DNA of 64,000 nt from JADJPG01 sp964491875 (lineage in GTDB: Bacteria; Verrucomicrobiota; Verrucomicrobiia; Limisphaerales; JADJPG01). The stretch lies in assembly GCA_964491875.1 (NCBI GenBank), contig CAZBIC010000026.1, positions 1 to 64,000 on the forward strand, written 5' to 3'. The number at the start of each line of letters is the position of its first letter. Positions within the stretch are counted from its first letter, which is position 1. Positions 35,920 through 45,900 of the stretch are shown here, one piece after another. The notes beneath the pieces are model-generated. The model saw only the letters and a list, made by a program, of their open reading frames with translations, was not told the DNA's origin and did no database searches. A program made the translations under genes and the position numbers.

Positions 35920-38117
35920 TGGCCCGCCATCCTGTCATCACCGGTTTGGGCGTCATCGCCTCGCCCGGGCGCGGGGTGAACACCATCTGGGAAGCGGTGG
36001 CCAATCATCGCGACGGCCTCAAGCCGCTGACGCTTTTCCCCTCTCCGCGGCACGGCACGGATCAAGTCGGCGAAATCCAACTGGACCTCCTCAAGCTCGG
36101 CGCACCGCGCAACGCTTCCCGCGGAGATCGTCTTGGCTGGCTGGCGGCACGCGAAGCAGTTCAAGCAGCCGCGCTCCCGCCGGAAGCCTTTGGTGATCGC
36201 GCCGGGATCATCTTTGGCTCCTCCGTCGGCGGCTCGTTCGACAGTGAACGTTTCCTCATTCAACTGATCAAGGAAGGCAAGTTCCGCCCGCGCCCGACGC
36301 GCTTCCACGAATGTCATTCCACCGCGGACCTGATTGCCGACAGCTTCGGCCTCTACGGTCCGGCCATGACGATCTCCACCGCGTGCTCGTCGAGCGCGCT
36401 AGCCATCGCCGCCGCCGCCGAGATGATTCAAGCGGGCGAAGCGGACGTGATGCTGACCGGCGGCGCTGATTCGCTGGCGCGCATGACGTGGGGCGGCTTC
36501 CACGCCTTGCTGCTCGTCGATGGACAAGGCTGCCGGCCATTCGACGCGACGCGCGGCGGCATGAGCCTCGGCGAAGGCGCGGGCGTGCTCGTGCTCGAAG
36601 CGGAGGAAACCGCGCTCCGTCGAGGCGCGAAGATTCTCGCGCGCTTGAGCGGCTGGGGCGCGAGCTGCGATGCGCATCATGTCACCGCGCCGCATCCCGA
36701 AGGCGCCGGCGCGCTTGCCGCCATGCGAGCTGCTTTGCGACGGGGCGGACTCAACGCTGCGCAGATCGATTACGTCAACGCCCACGGAACCGGCACGCGC
36801 GACAACGATCTCGCCGAATCGAAGGCGCTCAAGTCGCTCTTCGGCGAACGCGTGCCGCCGTTCTCCAGCTCGAAACGGTTCTTCGGCCACTCGCTCGCCG
36901 CCAGCGGCGCGCTGGAAGCCGTCGTCTGCGTCGAGGCGTTGCGCCACCAGCAAACGCCCGCGAATCCTGGCTTCAAGGAAGTTGACCCTGCCATCGGCCT
37001 CGCGCCTGTGCAGCAAACCACCGCCGCACCGCTCACGCATGTGATGAGCAATTCGTTCGGCTTCGGCGGCAACAATGCGGTGCTCATCTTCTCCGTTCCC
37101 GAAGCTGCGGAACGCCCGCGCGCGGCGAAGCTCGCGCCGGTGAACATCACGAGCGTTGGCGTGGTGGGGGCGGGCGGTGTCGCGACGGTCGAAACAACCG
37201 CGCCGTTGCCAGTGACGAACCTTTCGGCGCATTCCTGCAATCCCCTGCCCGGCGCAGACAAACTCTCGCCGAATCAGCGCCGTCGACTCGGCCGCATTCA
37301 CCAGATGGCCATCCTCGCCGCACGGGCGAGCCACGTTCCCGCACCGGAGCAGCGTGTGGCCGTCGCGCTCGGCACAGGGCTTGGCTGTCTCGCGGAAGGC
37401 GCGGCGTTCATCGAGAACTACGTGGCGAAGGATGAGGCTGAGCCGATGCCGTCGCGCTTCCCTGGCTCCGTTCACAACGCGCCCGCCGGACAAATCGCGA
37501 TGGACCTCGGCGCGCGTGCTTTGAACTCCGCGCCAACCGCCGGCGCGATCACGTTCGAATGCGCGCTCTGGCAGGCGTGCCGCCAACTCGAAGCCGATGA
37601 AGCCGACGCGGCGCTCGCCGGCGCGGTCGATGAATTGCAGAATTACCTGCTCGGCATCGGCAAGCGCTGGGGCGTGTGGACGGAGAAGACATTGCCCGGC
37701 GAAGGAGCAACGGTCGCACGACTGACCGCTGGCACGGATGGGAGCACCATCGCTCGCGTCACCGCGCTGCGTCTCGGCCGCTTTCGTCGTCCCTTCGACG
37801 CCGCTCGCGAAGTCGCGTGGATCGCCGAGTCAGTCGAACTGTCGACGATCGATCTACTGGTGACCGGCGCAGGTGGTTGGCCGGTGCTTGAACCCTTCTA
37901 TACTGCCATGGCGCGAGAGATCTCCGCTCGCGCTCGTCGCATCATCGAGCACGAGACTTACAAGTCAGCCTGCGGCGAATTCTACTCCGCCTCGGGTTTC
38001 GGTTTCGCGGCGGCAGTCAGAGCCGCCGCCGAACGACGACTCCGATTACTGCTCTACACACTGTCACCGCGTGGTGGCAAGGCGGTGTGTCTCATTGAAC
38101 CCTCGCCGGCGTCATGA
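35916..38117 (+). CDS. ketosynthase fused to a degenerate ketosynthase-like domain
   Basis: A 733-residue protein. Residues 1-405 are a complete KAS: Cys in STACSSSALA near 157, His in NAHGTGTRDND near 290, His in GHSLAASGA near 330, and SNSFGFGGNNA. Residues about 410-733 are a second, ketosynthase-like domain (GSVHNAPAGQIAMDLGARAL; then ITFECALWQACRQLEA; then AALAGAVDELQNY) in which the active-site region lacks the catalytic set. It looks like an active ketosynthase with a built-in chain-length-factor-like partner. Both neighbours overlap it by four bases. Confidence 0.85.
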   Translation: MMARHPVITGLGVIASPGRGVNTIWEAVANHRDGLKPLTLFPSPRHGTDQVGEIQLDLLKLGAPRNASRGDRLGWLAAREAVQAAALPPEAFGDRAGIIFGSSVGGSFDSERFLIQLIKEGKFRPRPTRFHECHSTADLIADSFGLYGPAMTISTACSSSALAIAAAAEMIQAGEADVMLTGGADSLARMTWGGFHALLLVDGQGCRPFDATRGGMSLGEGAGVLVLEAEETALRRGAKILARLSGWGASCDAHHVTAPHPEGAGALAAMRAALRRGGLNAAQIDYVNAHGTGTRDNDLAESKALKSLFGERVPPFSSSKRFFGHSLAASGALEAVVCVEALRHQQTPANPGFKEVDPAIGLAPVQQTTAAPLTHVMSNSFGFGGNNAVLIFSVPEAAERPRAAKLAPVNITSVGVVGAGGVATVETTAPLPVTNLSAHSCNPLPGADKLSPNQRRRLGRIHQMAILAARASHVPAPEQRVAVALGTGLGCLAEGAAFIENYVAKDEAEPMPSRFPGSVHNAPAGQIAMDLGARALNSAPTAGAITFECALWQACRQLEADEADAALAGAVDELQNYLLGIGKRWGVWTEKTLPGEGATVARLTAGTDGSTIARVTALRLGRFRRPFDAAREVAWIAESVELSTIDLLVTGAGGWPVLEPFYTAMAREISARARRIIEHETYKSACGEFYSASGFGFAAAVRAAAERRLRLLLYTLSPRGGKAVCLIEPSPAS

Positions 38118-38866
38118 CTCGGTTCCACAGCATCGCAATCGTCACGGCGATTGCCGGCTCGACGGCGGTTGCGCTCGGGAGTTACCCCGCGCTCGGAGTG
38201 ATCGTCGCGGCTTTCGCGATGGTGATGGGCTTCGGCGTGGCGTTTCCTCAATGGCGGATGTTCGGCCCGTTCATTTGCCAAGGCGACCGCTCACAACGCC
38301 GCGTCGCGCTGACGTTTGATGACGGACCCGACCCGCGCTCGACGCCGGCATTGCTCGAACTGCTACGCGCCGAGAACGTTTCAGCCACGTTCTTCTGCAT
38401 CGGCCGCAACGTCGCTGCGCATCCCGAACTCACCACACGCATCACGGGCGAAGGTCACCTTCTCGGCAACCACACCTACACGCACAGCAACGCAACGAAC
38501 TTCTTCGGCCTAGCGCGACTGACCGACGAGATGACGCGGACACAGTCCGCCATGCGCGATGCGGCGGGAGTTACGCCCGTTTACTTTCGTCCGCCCATGG
38601 GCCTCTCGAATCCGCGCGTCTTCAAAGCCGCGGCTGCGCTCGGACTGAACGTGGTGGGTTGGACGGCGCGCGGCCTCGACACGCAGGTCCGCGATCCGGA
38701 ACACGTCGTGCGCCGCATCCTGCGTGGCGTGCGACCCGGCGGCATCATCCTGCTGCATGACGGGAACATTCCGCCGGAACGCCTGCTGACCACCGTGAAA
38801 CTGCTGCTGGCCAAGTTACGCGAGCAGGGCTATCAGTTAGCCCGACTGGATCAACTGATCAAATGA
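38114..38866 (+). CDS. NodB-type polysaccharide deacetylase
   Basis: A 250-residue protein with two N-terminal membrane helices (residues 3-45) and a NodB carbohydrate esterase 4 domain. Motifs in order: TFDDGPDPRST (metal Asp pair), GNHTYTH (metal His pair), FRPPMGLSN and the terminal IILLHDGN. CE4 enzymes remove N-acetyl groups from sugars. In aryl polyene-type clusters a deacetylase is not a core enzyme; here it would tailor a glycan or lipid-linked sugar. ATGA overlaps on both sides keep it firmly in the operon. Confidence 0.82.
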   Translation: MTRFHSIAIVTAIAGSTAVALGSYPALGVIVAAFAMVMGFGVAFPQWRMFGPFICQGDRSQRRVALTFDDGPDPRSTPALLELLRAENVSATFFCIGRNVAAHPELTTRITGEGHLLGNHTYTHSNATNFFGLARLTDEMTRTQSAMRDAAGVTPVYFRPPMGLSNPRVFKAAAALGLNVVGWTARGLDTQVRDPEHVVRRILRGVRPGGIILLHDGNIPPERLLTTVKLLLAKLREQGYQLARLDQLIK

Positions 38867-39564
38867 AACTCGCGCCTTGCTTGTCGGCAACCCTGCTCGC
38901 CTTGTTGGTCGGCACTGGCGGACTCACCGCCGCAGAAATTCCGCTCACACCCGTCGCGGATCCCGCGCCGCTTCTCGCCGAACTTCAGCGCAAGATGTCG
39001 ACGCTCACGACAGTCTACCTCGAGTTTGATCAGGAACGGCATCTCGCCCTGTTCTCGGAACCGCTGAAGAGTTCGGGCGTGATGGTCATCGATCGACCGG
39101 ACCTGATTCGCTGGGAGACGACGACGCCGTATCAATCCATTCTGCTGGGCAATCGCAAATCAGTGGCGCAGTTCGAACAGGTGGACGGGAAGTGGAAGAA
39201 GCTCAAACTCGGTTTCCCGCAGATGCTCAAGCGCGTGATGGAACAGATGAGCCTGATGCACCAGGGCAAGCTCGACGCGCTCACGGCGGATTTCACTCTG
39301 TCGGTGGCGACGGGCAGCGTCGCCGTCGTGACAATGGTGCCGAAGGACAAGGATGTGCGCTCGATGCTCGCGTCGCTCGAGATCAAGATGGAGCCGGACT
39401 TTTCCGCGACGCGCGAAGTGGTGATGAACGAACCAAACGGCGACAAGACACGCATCCTGTTCCGTCGCGAGAAACGCGGCGTGAAGCTGCCGGCGGGAAC
39501 CTTCGATCAGACGAAGCCGCTCGATGTCGCCGCCATTCAGGCGGTCGCGAATGAACAAAAGTGA
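38863..39564 (+). CDS. LolA-like outer membrane lipoprotein carrier protein
   Basis: A signal peptide (MKLAPCLSATLLALLVGTGG) precedes a LolA-fold protein: TLTTVYLEFDQERHLALFSE, SSGVMVIDRPDLIRWETTTPY, GKWKKLKLGFPQML, then ATREVVMNEPNGDKTRILF. LolA carries lipoproteins across the periplasm. LolA-like members (ApeL class) are a standing part of aryl polyene clusters and are thought to move the lipidated pigment. The protein is 233 residues, close to the usual length. Confidence 0.8.
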   Translation: MKLAPCLSATLLALLVGTGGLTAAEIPLTPVADPAPLLAELQRKMSTLTTVYLEFDQERHLALFSEPLKSSGVMVIDRPDLIRWETTTPYQSILLGNRKSVAQFEQVDGKWKKLKLGFPQMLKRVMEQMSLMHQGKLDALTADFTLSVATGSVAVVTMVPKDKDVRSMLASLEIKMEPDFSATREVVMNEPNGDKTRILFRREKRGVKLPAGTFDQTKPLDVAAIQAVANEQK

Positions 39565-39565
39565 G

Positions 39566-40168
39566 ATGGCGAATTGGCTTCAGCAAGTGGTCCCGTGGGT
39601 TTGCTCCGCACTCCGGCGAGCAACGATTGAAGATTGCGCGGCAGGGCGCGTCGTTCCGCGCCCTACCAGTCTCTTAAGCTTGCTCCTTATTGCCGCACTT
39701 CTCTTCGCCGCCGGTTGCGCGAGTGTTCCGAAAACTTCCTTCCGCCCAGCTTCCTCTACCTTTCCTTCCGATGCGCTCGTCACCCAGCGCGGTGTCCTGA
39801 CAGTGCTCGGGCGACAGTTCACGCTGAACGGTTATCTCGCATTGAGCGCGACGGGTGGCAAACGCCTGGTCGTCACCGAGAACTTCGGCAATGTGCTCGC
39901 CGACGTTCTGATCACACCCGATGGCACGGCGCACGTCATGCGTTCCAGTCGCGCGTTCAAACCGGAGTGGATTCGTCGTTATCTCGCAGCGGATGTGCAG
40001 TGTCTCACCGGCGGGCTTTCGCCCGAAGGCTGTCCCGGCGAGCATCTCAGCGAGACGCACTTCCTCGTGCAACGACGCTGGTACAAGCTTGAATTGCAGA
40101 CGGTGAAGTTCGCTGCGGGACCGCAGGCAGCCACGATGTTTGATCCGTCTCGCGCCGAAAAGCCATGA
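39566..40168 (+). CDS. polyene-cluster lipoprotein (DUF3261-like)
   Basis: The lipoprotein signal (LSLLLIAALLFAAGC) sits about 35 residues into the frame. After it comes a compact beta-rich protein: GVLTVLGRQFTLNGYLALS, VVTENFGNVLADVLI, then KPEWIRRYLAADVQCL. The position after the LolA-like gene matches the ApeN-type DUF3261 lipoprotein. The N-terminal 30 residues are partly encoded by the palindrome at 39640-39667, so either that piece is extra or the true start is later. ATG 39566 (MANWLQQ) follows AAAAGTGAG; ATG 39551 is the alternative. Confidence 0.6.
   Translation: MANWLQQVVPWVCSALRRATIEDCAAGRVVPRPTSLLSLLLIAALLFAAGCASVPKTSFRPASSTFPSDALVTQRGVLTVLGRQFTLNGYLALSATGGKRLVVTENFGNVLADVLITPDGTAHVMRSSRAFKPEWIRRYLAADVQCLTGGLSPEGCPGEHLSETHFLVQRRWYKLELQTVKFAAGPQAATMFDPSRAEKP
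39640..39667. repeat. compact palindrome, GGCAGGGCGCG / CGCGCCCTACC
   Basis: Arms at 39640-39650 and 39657-39667 differ by one base and enclose TCGTTC. The sequence shares GGYAGGGCGCGTCG with the larger palindrome at 46777-46927, so both probably belong to one family. It lies in the N-terminal coding part of the lipoprotein gene. Confidence 0.65.
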
Positions 40169-40539
40169 ACATGACCGAATCCATCCAAGCTGCCCGCATC
40201 GGCGAGGTGCAACGTACCAGCGATGGCGCGGCGGCGGTGGAGTTTCGGTTCGCCGCATCGCAGCCGGTGTTCGCGGGACACTTCCCGAAGCATCCGATTC
40301 TGCCCGGCGTGTTTCAACTGGAGATGGCGCGTGTCGCGGCGGAAGCCGTGGCCGGATCGGCGATGGTTGTCCGCGAGATTGTGAAGGCGAAATTCCGTCG
40401 GCCGATTCGACCCGAAGAAATCATCCGCGTGGAAGTGAAGCTGATCGCGCAGAACGACGGCTCACAGGCGCGCGCTGCATTCAGCGTGTCAGGTCAGCCC
40501 GCAGGCGAAACGATTCTCCAGCTTACCCGGCACCCATGA
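40165..40539 (+). CDS. hot-dog dehydratase, FabZ/ApeI-like
   Basis: A 124-residue 3-hydroxyacyl-ACP dehydratase with the FabZ core GHFPKHPILPGVFQLEMARVAA, in which the active-site His and the Glu of the helix are present, followed by REIVKAKFRRPIRPEEIIRV. This is the second dehydratase in the operon, as in aryl polyene pathways, which use both ApeI and ApeP. The overlap with the lipoprotein stop is four bases (ATGA). Confidence 0.87.
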   Translation: MNMTESIQAARIGEVQRTSDGAAAVEFRFAASQPVFAGHFPKHPILPGVFQLEMARVAAEAVAGSAMVVREIVKAKFRRPIRPEEIIRVEVKLIAQNDGSQARAAFSVSGQPAGETILQLTRHP

Positions 40540-40591
40540 GAACTGGTTCATCCTTTGCGCCGTCGCGCCTCCGTTGTTCTTATCTTCCCTC

Positions 40592-42250
40592 ATGAAACGC
40601 TGGCTCAAACGCATCAGCATTGCCGGGCTGGCGTTCGCGCTGGTCGGCTGGGTCACGCTGGTGATCCTGCTGCGCCAATGGACCGCCAAGCCGCCGCCGC
40701 TTCCTGCCGACACTTCCATCACCCAGCTCGCGCCACAGACGAACTCGAACGGGCGCGTGAGTCTCGGCGAATCCTGGACCGAACGGCGCGAGGGATTGCT
40801 GGTTGTGCGGCTCAAGGGCAAGCCGTTCGACATGGGCTACGCCTCGGGTCGCCTGCTTCGCGATCAAACACACACCCTGGAGAGAGAATTCCTCGAAATG
40901 ATCCGCGGCTACGTGCCGCAGGACTGGAAGATCAAACTACTCCAGAACTACATCACGTATCGCAATCGGCGTTTGAGCGAGTTCATCCCAGTCGAGTATC
41001 GCCTGCAAATTTATGGCTCCACGATTGGCTCGCCGGACATTCATCCGCAGTTCGGCGATTACTACAATCGCGTGTTGAACTACCACGCAGCGCAGGACGT
41101 GTCCTACATGATGATCGACAACCCGCTCGTTTCGCGCGCGGGCTGCACGGCCTTCGCGGCATGGGGCAAGGCGAGTGAGGGCGGGCATCTCATCGCCGGG
41201 CGCAATTTCGACTGGGAAGCCGCCGAGGTGTTCAGTCGCGATCGCGTGGTGATCCTTTGCGAGCCGGACGGTGGCATCCCGTTCATCTCGCTGGCTTGGG
41301 CGGGCATGGCGGGCGTGGTTTCCGGCATGAATCGCGCGGGTGTTTCCGTGACGATCAACGGCGCGCCATGTGATTTGCCAGACGACACCGCGTCACCGGT
41401 CGCGATGGTGGCACGCGACGTCCTGCAGAAGACGCGCAATCTCACCGAAGCGCTGGAAACCATCCGCAAGGCGAAGGTCTTCGTCTCCACGATCTGGCTG
41501 GTCGGCAGCCGCGCGGATGGGAAGTTCGTCGTGGTGGAGAAGACGCCCGAAGCGACGGCGGTGCGCGAGTCGGACACGGACTCCATCATCGCCGCGAACC
41601 ACTTCCAGAGCGACGCGATGAAGGCGCTGGAGCGCAACACGAACTTCATGACCGAATCGACCTCCGTCTCCCGCTACGCGCGCATCGACGAATTGTTGCG
41701 TGACGCGCGTGGGAAGCTGGATTCGCGAGTCGTCGCCGAGTTTCTCCGCGACCGCAAGCTGCCGGGCGGCACGGCGGCCGGCGAGACGCATCGGGGCACC
41801 TTGAACGCCTGCATCGCCACGCACGCGCTGGTGATGGATTTAACCTCGGGAATCTTCTGGGCTGCGACACCGCCGAATCAGCTCGGGAGGTTTGTCGCGT
41901 TCGACGTGAATGACTTCGATCGTCTGTTGCCGGACCGTGCGTTGCCCGCAGATGCGAGCTTGAGCACAGGTCACCACGACAAGGTCGCCAAAGCGCGCAG
42001 GCTGCTCGCGGATGCCAAGCACGCCCTCAAGCGCGGCGAGGCCGAAGTCGCGTTGAAGGCCGCGAACGAAGCCGAGGCGTTGAACCCGGGCTTCTACCAG
42101 AATGCCGCGTTGCGCGGACGGGCGTTGCTTGCGCTGGGACGAACAACCGAGGCGAAGGTGGCGTTCACGGCGGCCCTCGCCGCACAACCGGCATTTCTTG
42201 CGGAACGACGCGAACTGGAGGAAGAATTACGCCGGATTCAATCGAACTGA
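40592..42250 (+). CDS. C45-type acyltransferase/peptidase with C-terminal TPR-like region
   Basis: One N-terminal membrane helix precedes an NTN-hydrolase domain of the acyl-CoA:6-aminopenicillanate acyltransferase group: FDMGYASGRLLRDQ, then SRAGCTAFAAWG with the candidate nucleophile Cys, GRNFDWE and the GVSVTINGAPCD block. Its last 90 residues are helical and TPR-like (AKHALKRGEAEVALKAANEA, LRGRALLALGRTTEAKVAF). Family members cleave or transfer acyl groups on amides. In this operon it may release or transfer the polyene chain in place of a thioesterase; this is inference. Start ATG 40592; a TTG at 40574 adds six residues. Confidence 0.7.
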   Translation: MKRWLKRISIAGLAFALVGWVTLVILLRQWTAKPPPLPADTSITQLAPQTNSNGRVSLGESWTERREGLLVVRLKGKPFDMGYASGRLLRDQTHTLEREFLEMIRGYVPQDWKIKLLQNYITYRNRRLSEFIPVEYRLQIYGSTIGSPDIHPQFGDYYNRVLNYHAAQDVSYMMIDNPLVSRAGCTAFAAWGKASEGGHLIAGRNFDWEAAEVFSRDRVVILCEPDGGIPFISLAWAGMAGVVSGMNRAGVSVTINGAPCDLPDDTASPVAMVARDVLQKTRNLTEALETIRKAKVFVSTIWLVGSRADGKFVVVEKTPEATAVRESDTDSIIAANHFQSDAMKALERNTNFMTESTSVSRYARIDELLRDARGKLDSRVVAEFLRDRKLPGGTAAGETHRGTLNACIATHALVMDLTSGIFWAATPPNQLGRFVAFDVNDFDRLLPDRALPADASLSTGHHDKVAKARRLLADAKHALKRGEAEVALKAANEAEALNPGFYQNAALRGRALLALGRTTEAKVAFTAALAAQPAFLAERRELEEELRRIQSN

Positions 42251-42252
42251 TC

Positions 42253-42957
42253 ATGGCCGACCTTCGCCCACCCCGTGTCACGTGTTCACTGGTGTTCATC
42301 CAGTGGCTGATGGGGCTCGGCGCGCACCTCTTCATCGTCCTGCCGTACCTCCGCCGCGTTCACAATCTGGAGCGTCTTCAGGCGGGTCGCCGCTGGTTGA
42401 TTGTCTGCAATCACGTCAGCCTCATTGACACCATCCTGCTCGGCGCCGTTTGCTGGCGCGCGGGTTGTTACCCGATTCTCGTGCTCGGCGATCGCAAGGT
42501 GTGGCACGCCTCGTGGCTGAAGAAGATGTTGAGCGCGCCGATTGGTTTTCTGCTTGAGCGCGGGAAGCTGAACCCGAACCGCATCACTGAACTCGAGGCC
42601 TTTGGTCGCGCGGGCAGCGAGCGCACGCTCATCGTGTTTCCGGAAGGCACGCGCGGCGACGGCGTCAACGTCGGCCCCTGCCAGCCGGGTCTGCACTACA
42701 TCGCGCAGGCTGCGCAGATGCCCATCGTGCCGCTATTCATTGAGAACATGCAGCTCGTTTCCACGAAGCACGGCCGCTATCACGCATTCCGCGGGCTGCG
42801 CAAAGTAGAGGTGCATGTCGGCGAGGCCATCGCGCCCGAGAAATATCTCTCCCTGTCGCGCGACGAGTTCAGCGAATTCATGCGTCAGAGCATTGCGGGA
42901 GCTCAGGCACCGATGCCAGCAGCAGTAGGTTTGAGCCCCGTCCTGCCTCGCGCTTGA
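42253..42957 (+). CDS. 1-acylglycerol-3-phosphate acyltransferase-like protein (PlsC)
   Basis: A 234-residue PlsC-family acyltransferase with one or two N-terminal hydrophobic segments. The motifs are VCNHVSLIDT (NHxxxxD) near residue 55, the RGKLNPNRI segment, and VFPEGTRGDG with PIVPLFIENM. It acylates a lipid hydroxyl, and in this operon would help build the lipid carrier of the polyene. Its 3' end overlaps the converging 1285-residue gene by 80 bases. Confidence 0.85.
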   Translation: MADLRPPRVTCSLVFIQWLMGLGAHLFIVLPYLRRVHNLERLQAGRRWLIVCNHVSLIDTILLGAVCWRAGCYPILVLGDRKVWHASWLKKMLSAPIGFLLERGKLNPNRITELEAFGRAGSERTLIVFPEGTRGDGVNVGPCQPGLHYIAQAAQMPIVPLFIENMQLVSTKHGRYHAFRGLRKVEVHVGEAIAPEKYLSLSRDEFSEFMRQSIAGAQAPMPAAVGLSPVLPRA

Positions 42958-45900
42958 TTTCCCAACGCACAAAGCCCGCCGCCTTCAACATTCCTTCGAG
43001 CTCCTCCAGCGTGAGGAAGTGCAGTCCCTCCACGGTCTTGTTGTGACCGACGCGCGTCGCGATGCGTTCCCAGAAATCAATGTGCCGATGCCCGTCGCTC
43101 TCCGCGCGCGCGGCGTCGCGCAGAATCAAGCGCCCACCCGGACGCAGCGTCTGCCGCACGCGATTCAAGATCTCCTGCTGCTTCTCCGGCTGCCAGTAGT
43201 GCAGCACGTCGAGCAACAGCACCGCATCGCACGCCGGAAGTTCCCTGTTCAAAATGTCGCCCGCCTCGAAGCGAATGCGCCGATGCTCGTGCGCGGATCG
43301 TTGCGCGACGCGGATCTTCTCTTCGTCGTAATCGATGCCGAGAAACGTCCGCGTGTCCGTGTAAGCCGCGAGCCAGTGCGTGACCACGCCGTAACCGCAG
43401 CCGAGATCGAGGATGAATCCCTGGCGCGGCACGAGCGCGTCGAGCGCGGGAAACATCGGGTCCATCTTCATCTTCCAGAGGACGAACTGTTCCACGAACT
43501 TGCCCTGATAACGGTAGAGCCGCTCCACCTTGCGCCGCACCACGCGCGGCGTGTTCACCTCGTCGAGCTGTCGTTGCAATCCGTCGCGCACGATGGTTTC
43601 GCAATGGCGCATCAACGCGAGCACACCGAGCGAGTAATCAAAGTTCTGCGGCGTGATGCGCGGCAGCGCGCGCACCGTGACATGATACGGCTCGAACCAG
43701 TAGGCATCGCGCGGCATCGCGGTGTTCGTATCGCACAGGACGATCGGCAAAATGTCCTGCTTGAGCTGCACCGCCAGCTCGAACGCGCCGCGATGGAAGC
43801 GCTGCACCCAGCCGTCCACAGAACGCGTGCCTTCCGGATAGAAATGAACGGACGCGCCTTCGGCCAGCTTCTCGCGACATCGCCTCAACGTCGTCTCCGG
43901 ATCATTCGGTTCCACCATTACGTGGCCGGCCAGCTTGCAGCCGATGCCAAGCAGCGGGGAATCAAACACGCGCTTCTTCGGCGTCTGTCGGACATCACCG
44001 GGCATCGCGACCATCACCAGCACGTCCACTGCGGACTGGTGATTACTGATGACGATGCAAGGCGGCGAGAAGGTCGCGGCGGAGATGTTCTGCATGTCCA
44101 GCCGGCCAAACGGCAGCCAGTTGACCACCATGCGCCCGGCGGTCCGTGTCGCGCGACGCAGCAATTCGTCCGCGGTTCGCGGCGAAGTGACTTTCAAGAT
44201 CGGCCGCAGCACGTAGTAGAGGAAGACTTCACTCGCGCCAACGTGGATCGTGGCCCAGACCGTGCCGAGCAAATGCCACCAGCGGGGACCGCCGCGCGGC
44301 GGCGCGTTGAAGAGCAGCAGGTCCATGCAGAGCGGCGTCAGGACAATCGTGGCGAGGAAAGTGAACACCATGCCGATCAACACCGTGGTGCCCATCGAGA
44401 AAAGAACCGGATGTTTCGCGAAGGCGAGAACCGCGAAGCCGAACAACGTCGTGAGCGCGGAGATGAGCACGGACGCGCTCGTCGCACCGAGCCGATCCGG
44501 TTGACCGCGCCATTCATCCAGCTTGCTGGTGACGAGAAACAGGCTGTAGTCCTCGCCGATGCCGATGATGAAAATCACGAAGATGCTGTTCATCATGTCC
44601 ACCGGCAGCCCAAGCCAGCCCATCGTGCCGAAAGTCCACAACAGTCCGAACACGATCGGAATCATCGTGGCGAAGACCAGTTCCACCGACGCGAGCGAAA
44701 GATAAACCAGCACTGTAACGACCAGCCCCGTCCACCACGCGAACTGCCCGAGGCCGCCCTTCGCAAGCCCGGCGATGTGCGTCACGAAATCCTTGTGATC
44801 GAGCACCATCATCTCCGGCAACGCCGCGCGCAGCTTCGGCACGTTCGCCCGGTCGTCGAGTTTCACGAGCGTGCTGATGGCGTTGTCATTCGTGCCAAGC
44901 GCCACGCGCTCGGTCAGCACTTGTTCGAGCGGCGTGCCACGGAATTGTTCGAGCGCGAGCAGCTCCGGCGGTTGCTGCACACGACGCCAGAACGTGTCGA
45001 AGGCGTCCGCACGGAAGCCGAGTTCGCGGGCAACGTTTGTCAGCGCGCCGCGAAAGTTGGCCTGTCGTTCTGCGGACCAGAACGTCTGCCAGCGCTGGAT
45101 GTTCGCCTCCTGCGTCGCACGCGAGGGACACACACTGGCCAGCGAATACACGCCAGAGACGCCCGGTTGCTGAGCGAGCATCTGCGCGGCTCGGTCGGAC
45201 TTGGCGAGCGCTTCATCCGGAGTGGCGCCGCGCGCTACAACAAGCGTCATGCCCATCGCGTCGCCCCAGGTGTTGCGAATCAGCTCGTCGTCACTCTTGG
45301 TCTCGGCGGTGATGCCGTTAAGCCGCGCCAGATCGCCGTCGAATCGCAGGCGCTTCACGCCGACTACAGCGACAATCGTCAGCACGATTAGGGCGGGCAG
45401 CATCCACAGACGGCCTTTCACCTGGGCGAGGTGGAAGCGATTCATCAGGCGAGTCAGCCACAGTGGGGGTTGGCTGGTCTCCTTAGGAATCGGGATCAGC
45501 AGCGGCAGAATGGTGAGCGCGAACGCCGCCGAAAACAGCACGCCAATAGTGCCGAACAGGCCCAGCTGCTGATAGCCGTGCATCGGCGAAAACATCATCA
45601 CGACGAACGCGGCCACGGTGGTGAGCGAGCCAACGCCAATCGGCATCACCAGCCGGCCGACATGACGACCGAACGAAATACGGCTCAAGCCCGCCGCGTC
45701 GTCGAGGTGGTAGATGACGTGAATCGCGTAATCGACCGTGACGCCGATGGCGATGACGGCAAAGCCGGTGGCGATGGCAGAGAGATGTGGTTGCCAGATG
45801 GCGATGACCACGCCAGCCATCGTCGTCCCGAAGAACGATGGCAGGAACGCCACCAGCGCGAGCCAGCGTCGGCGAAAGGCGGTGAGACACAGCACCAGCA

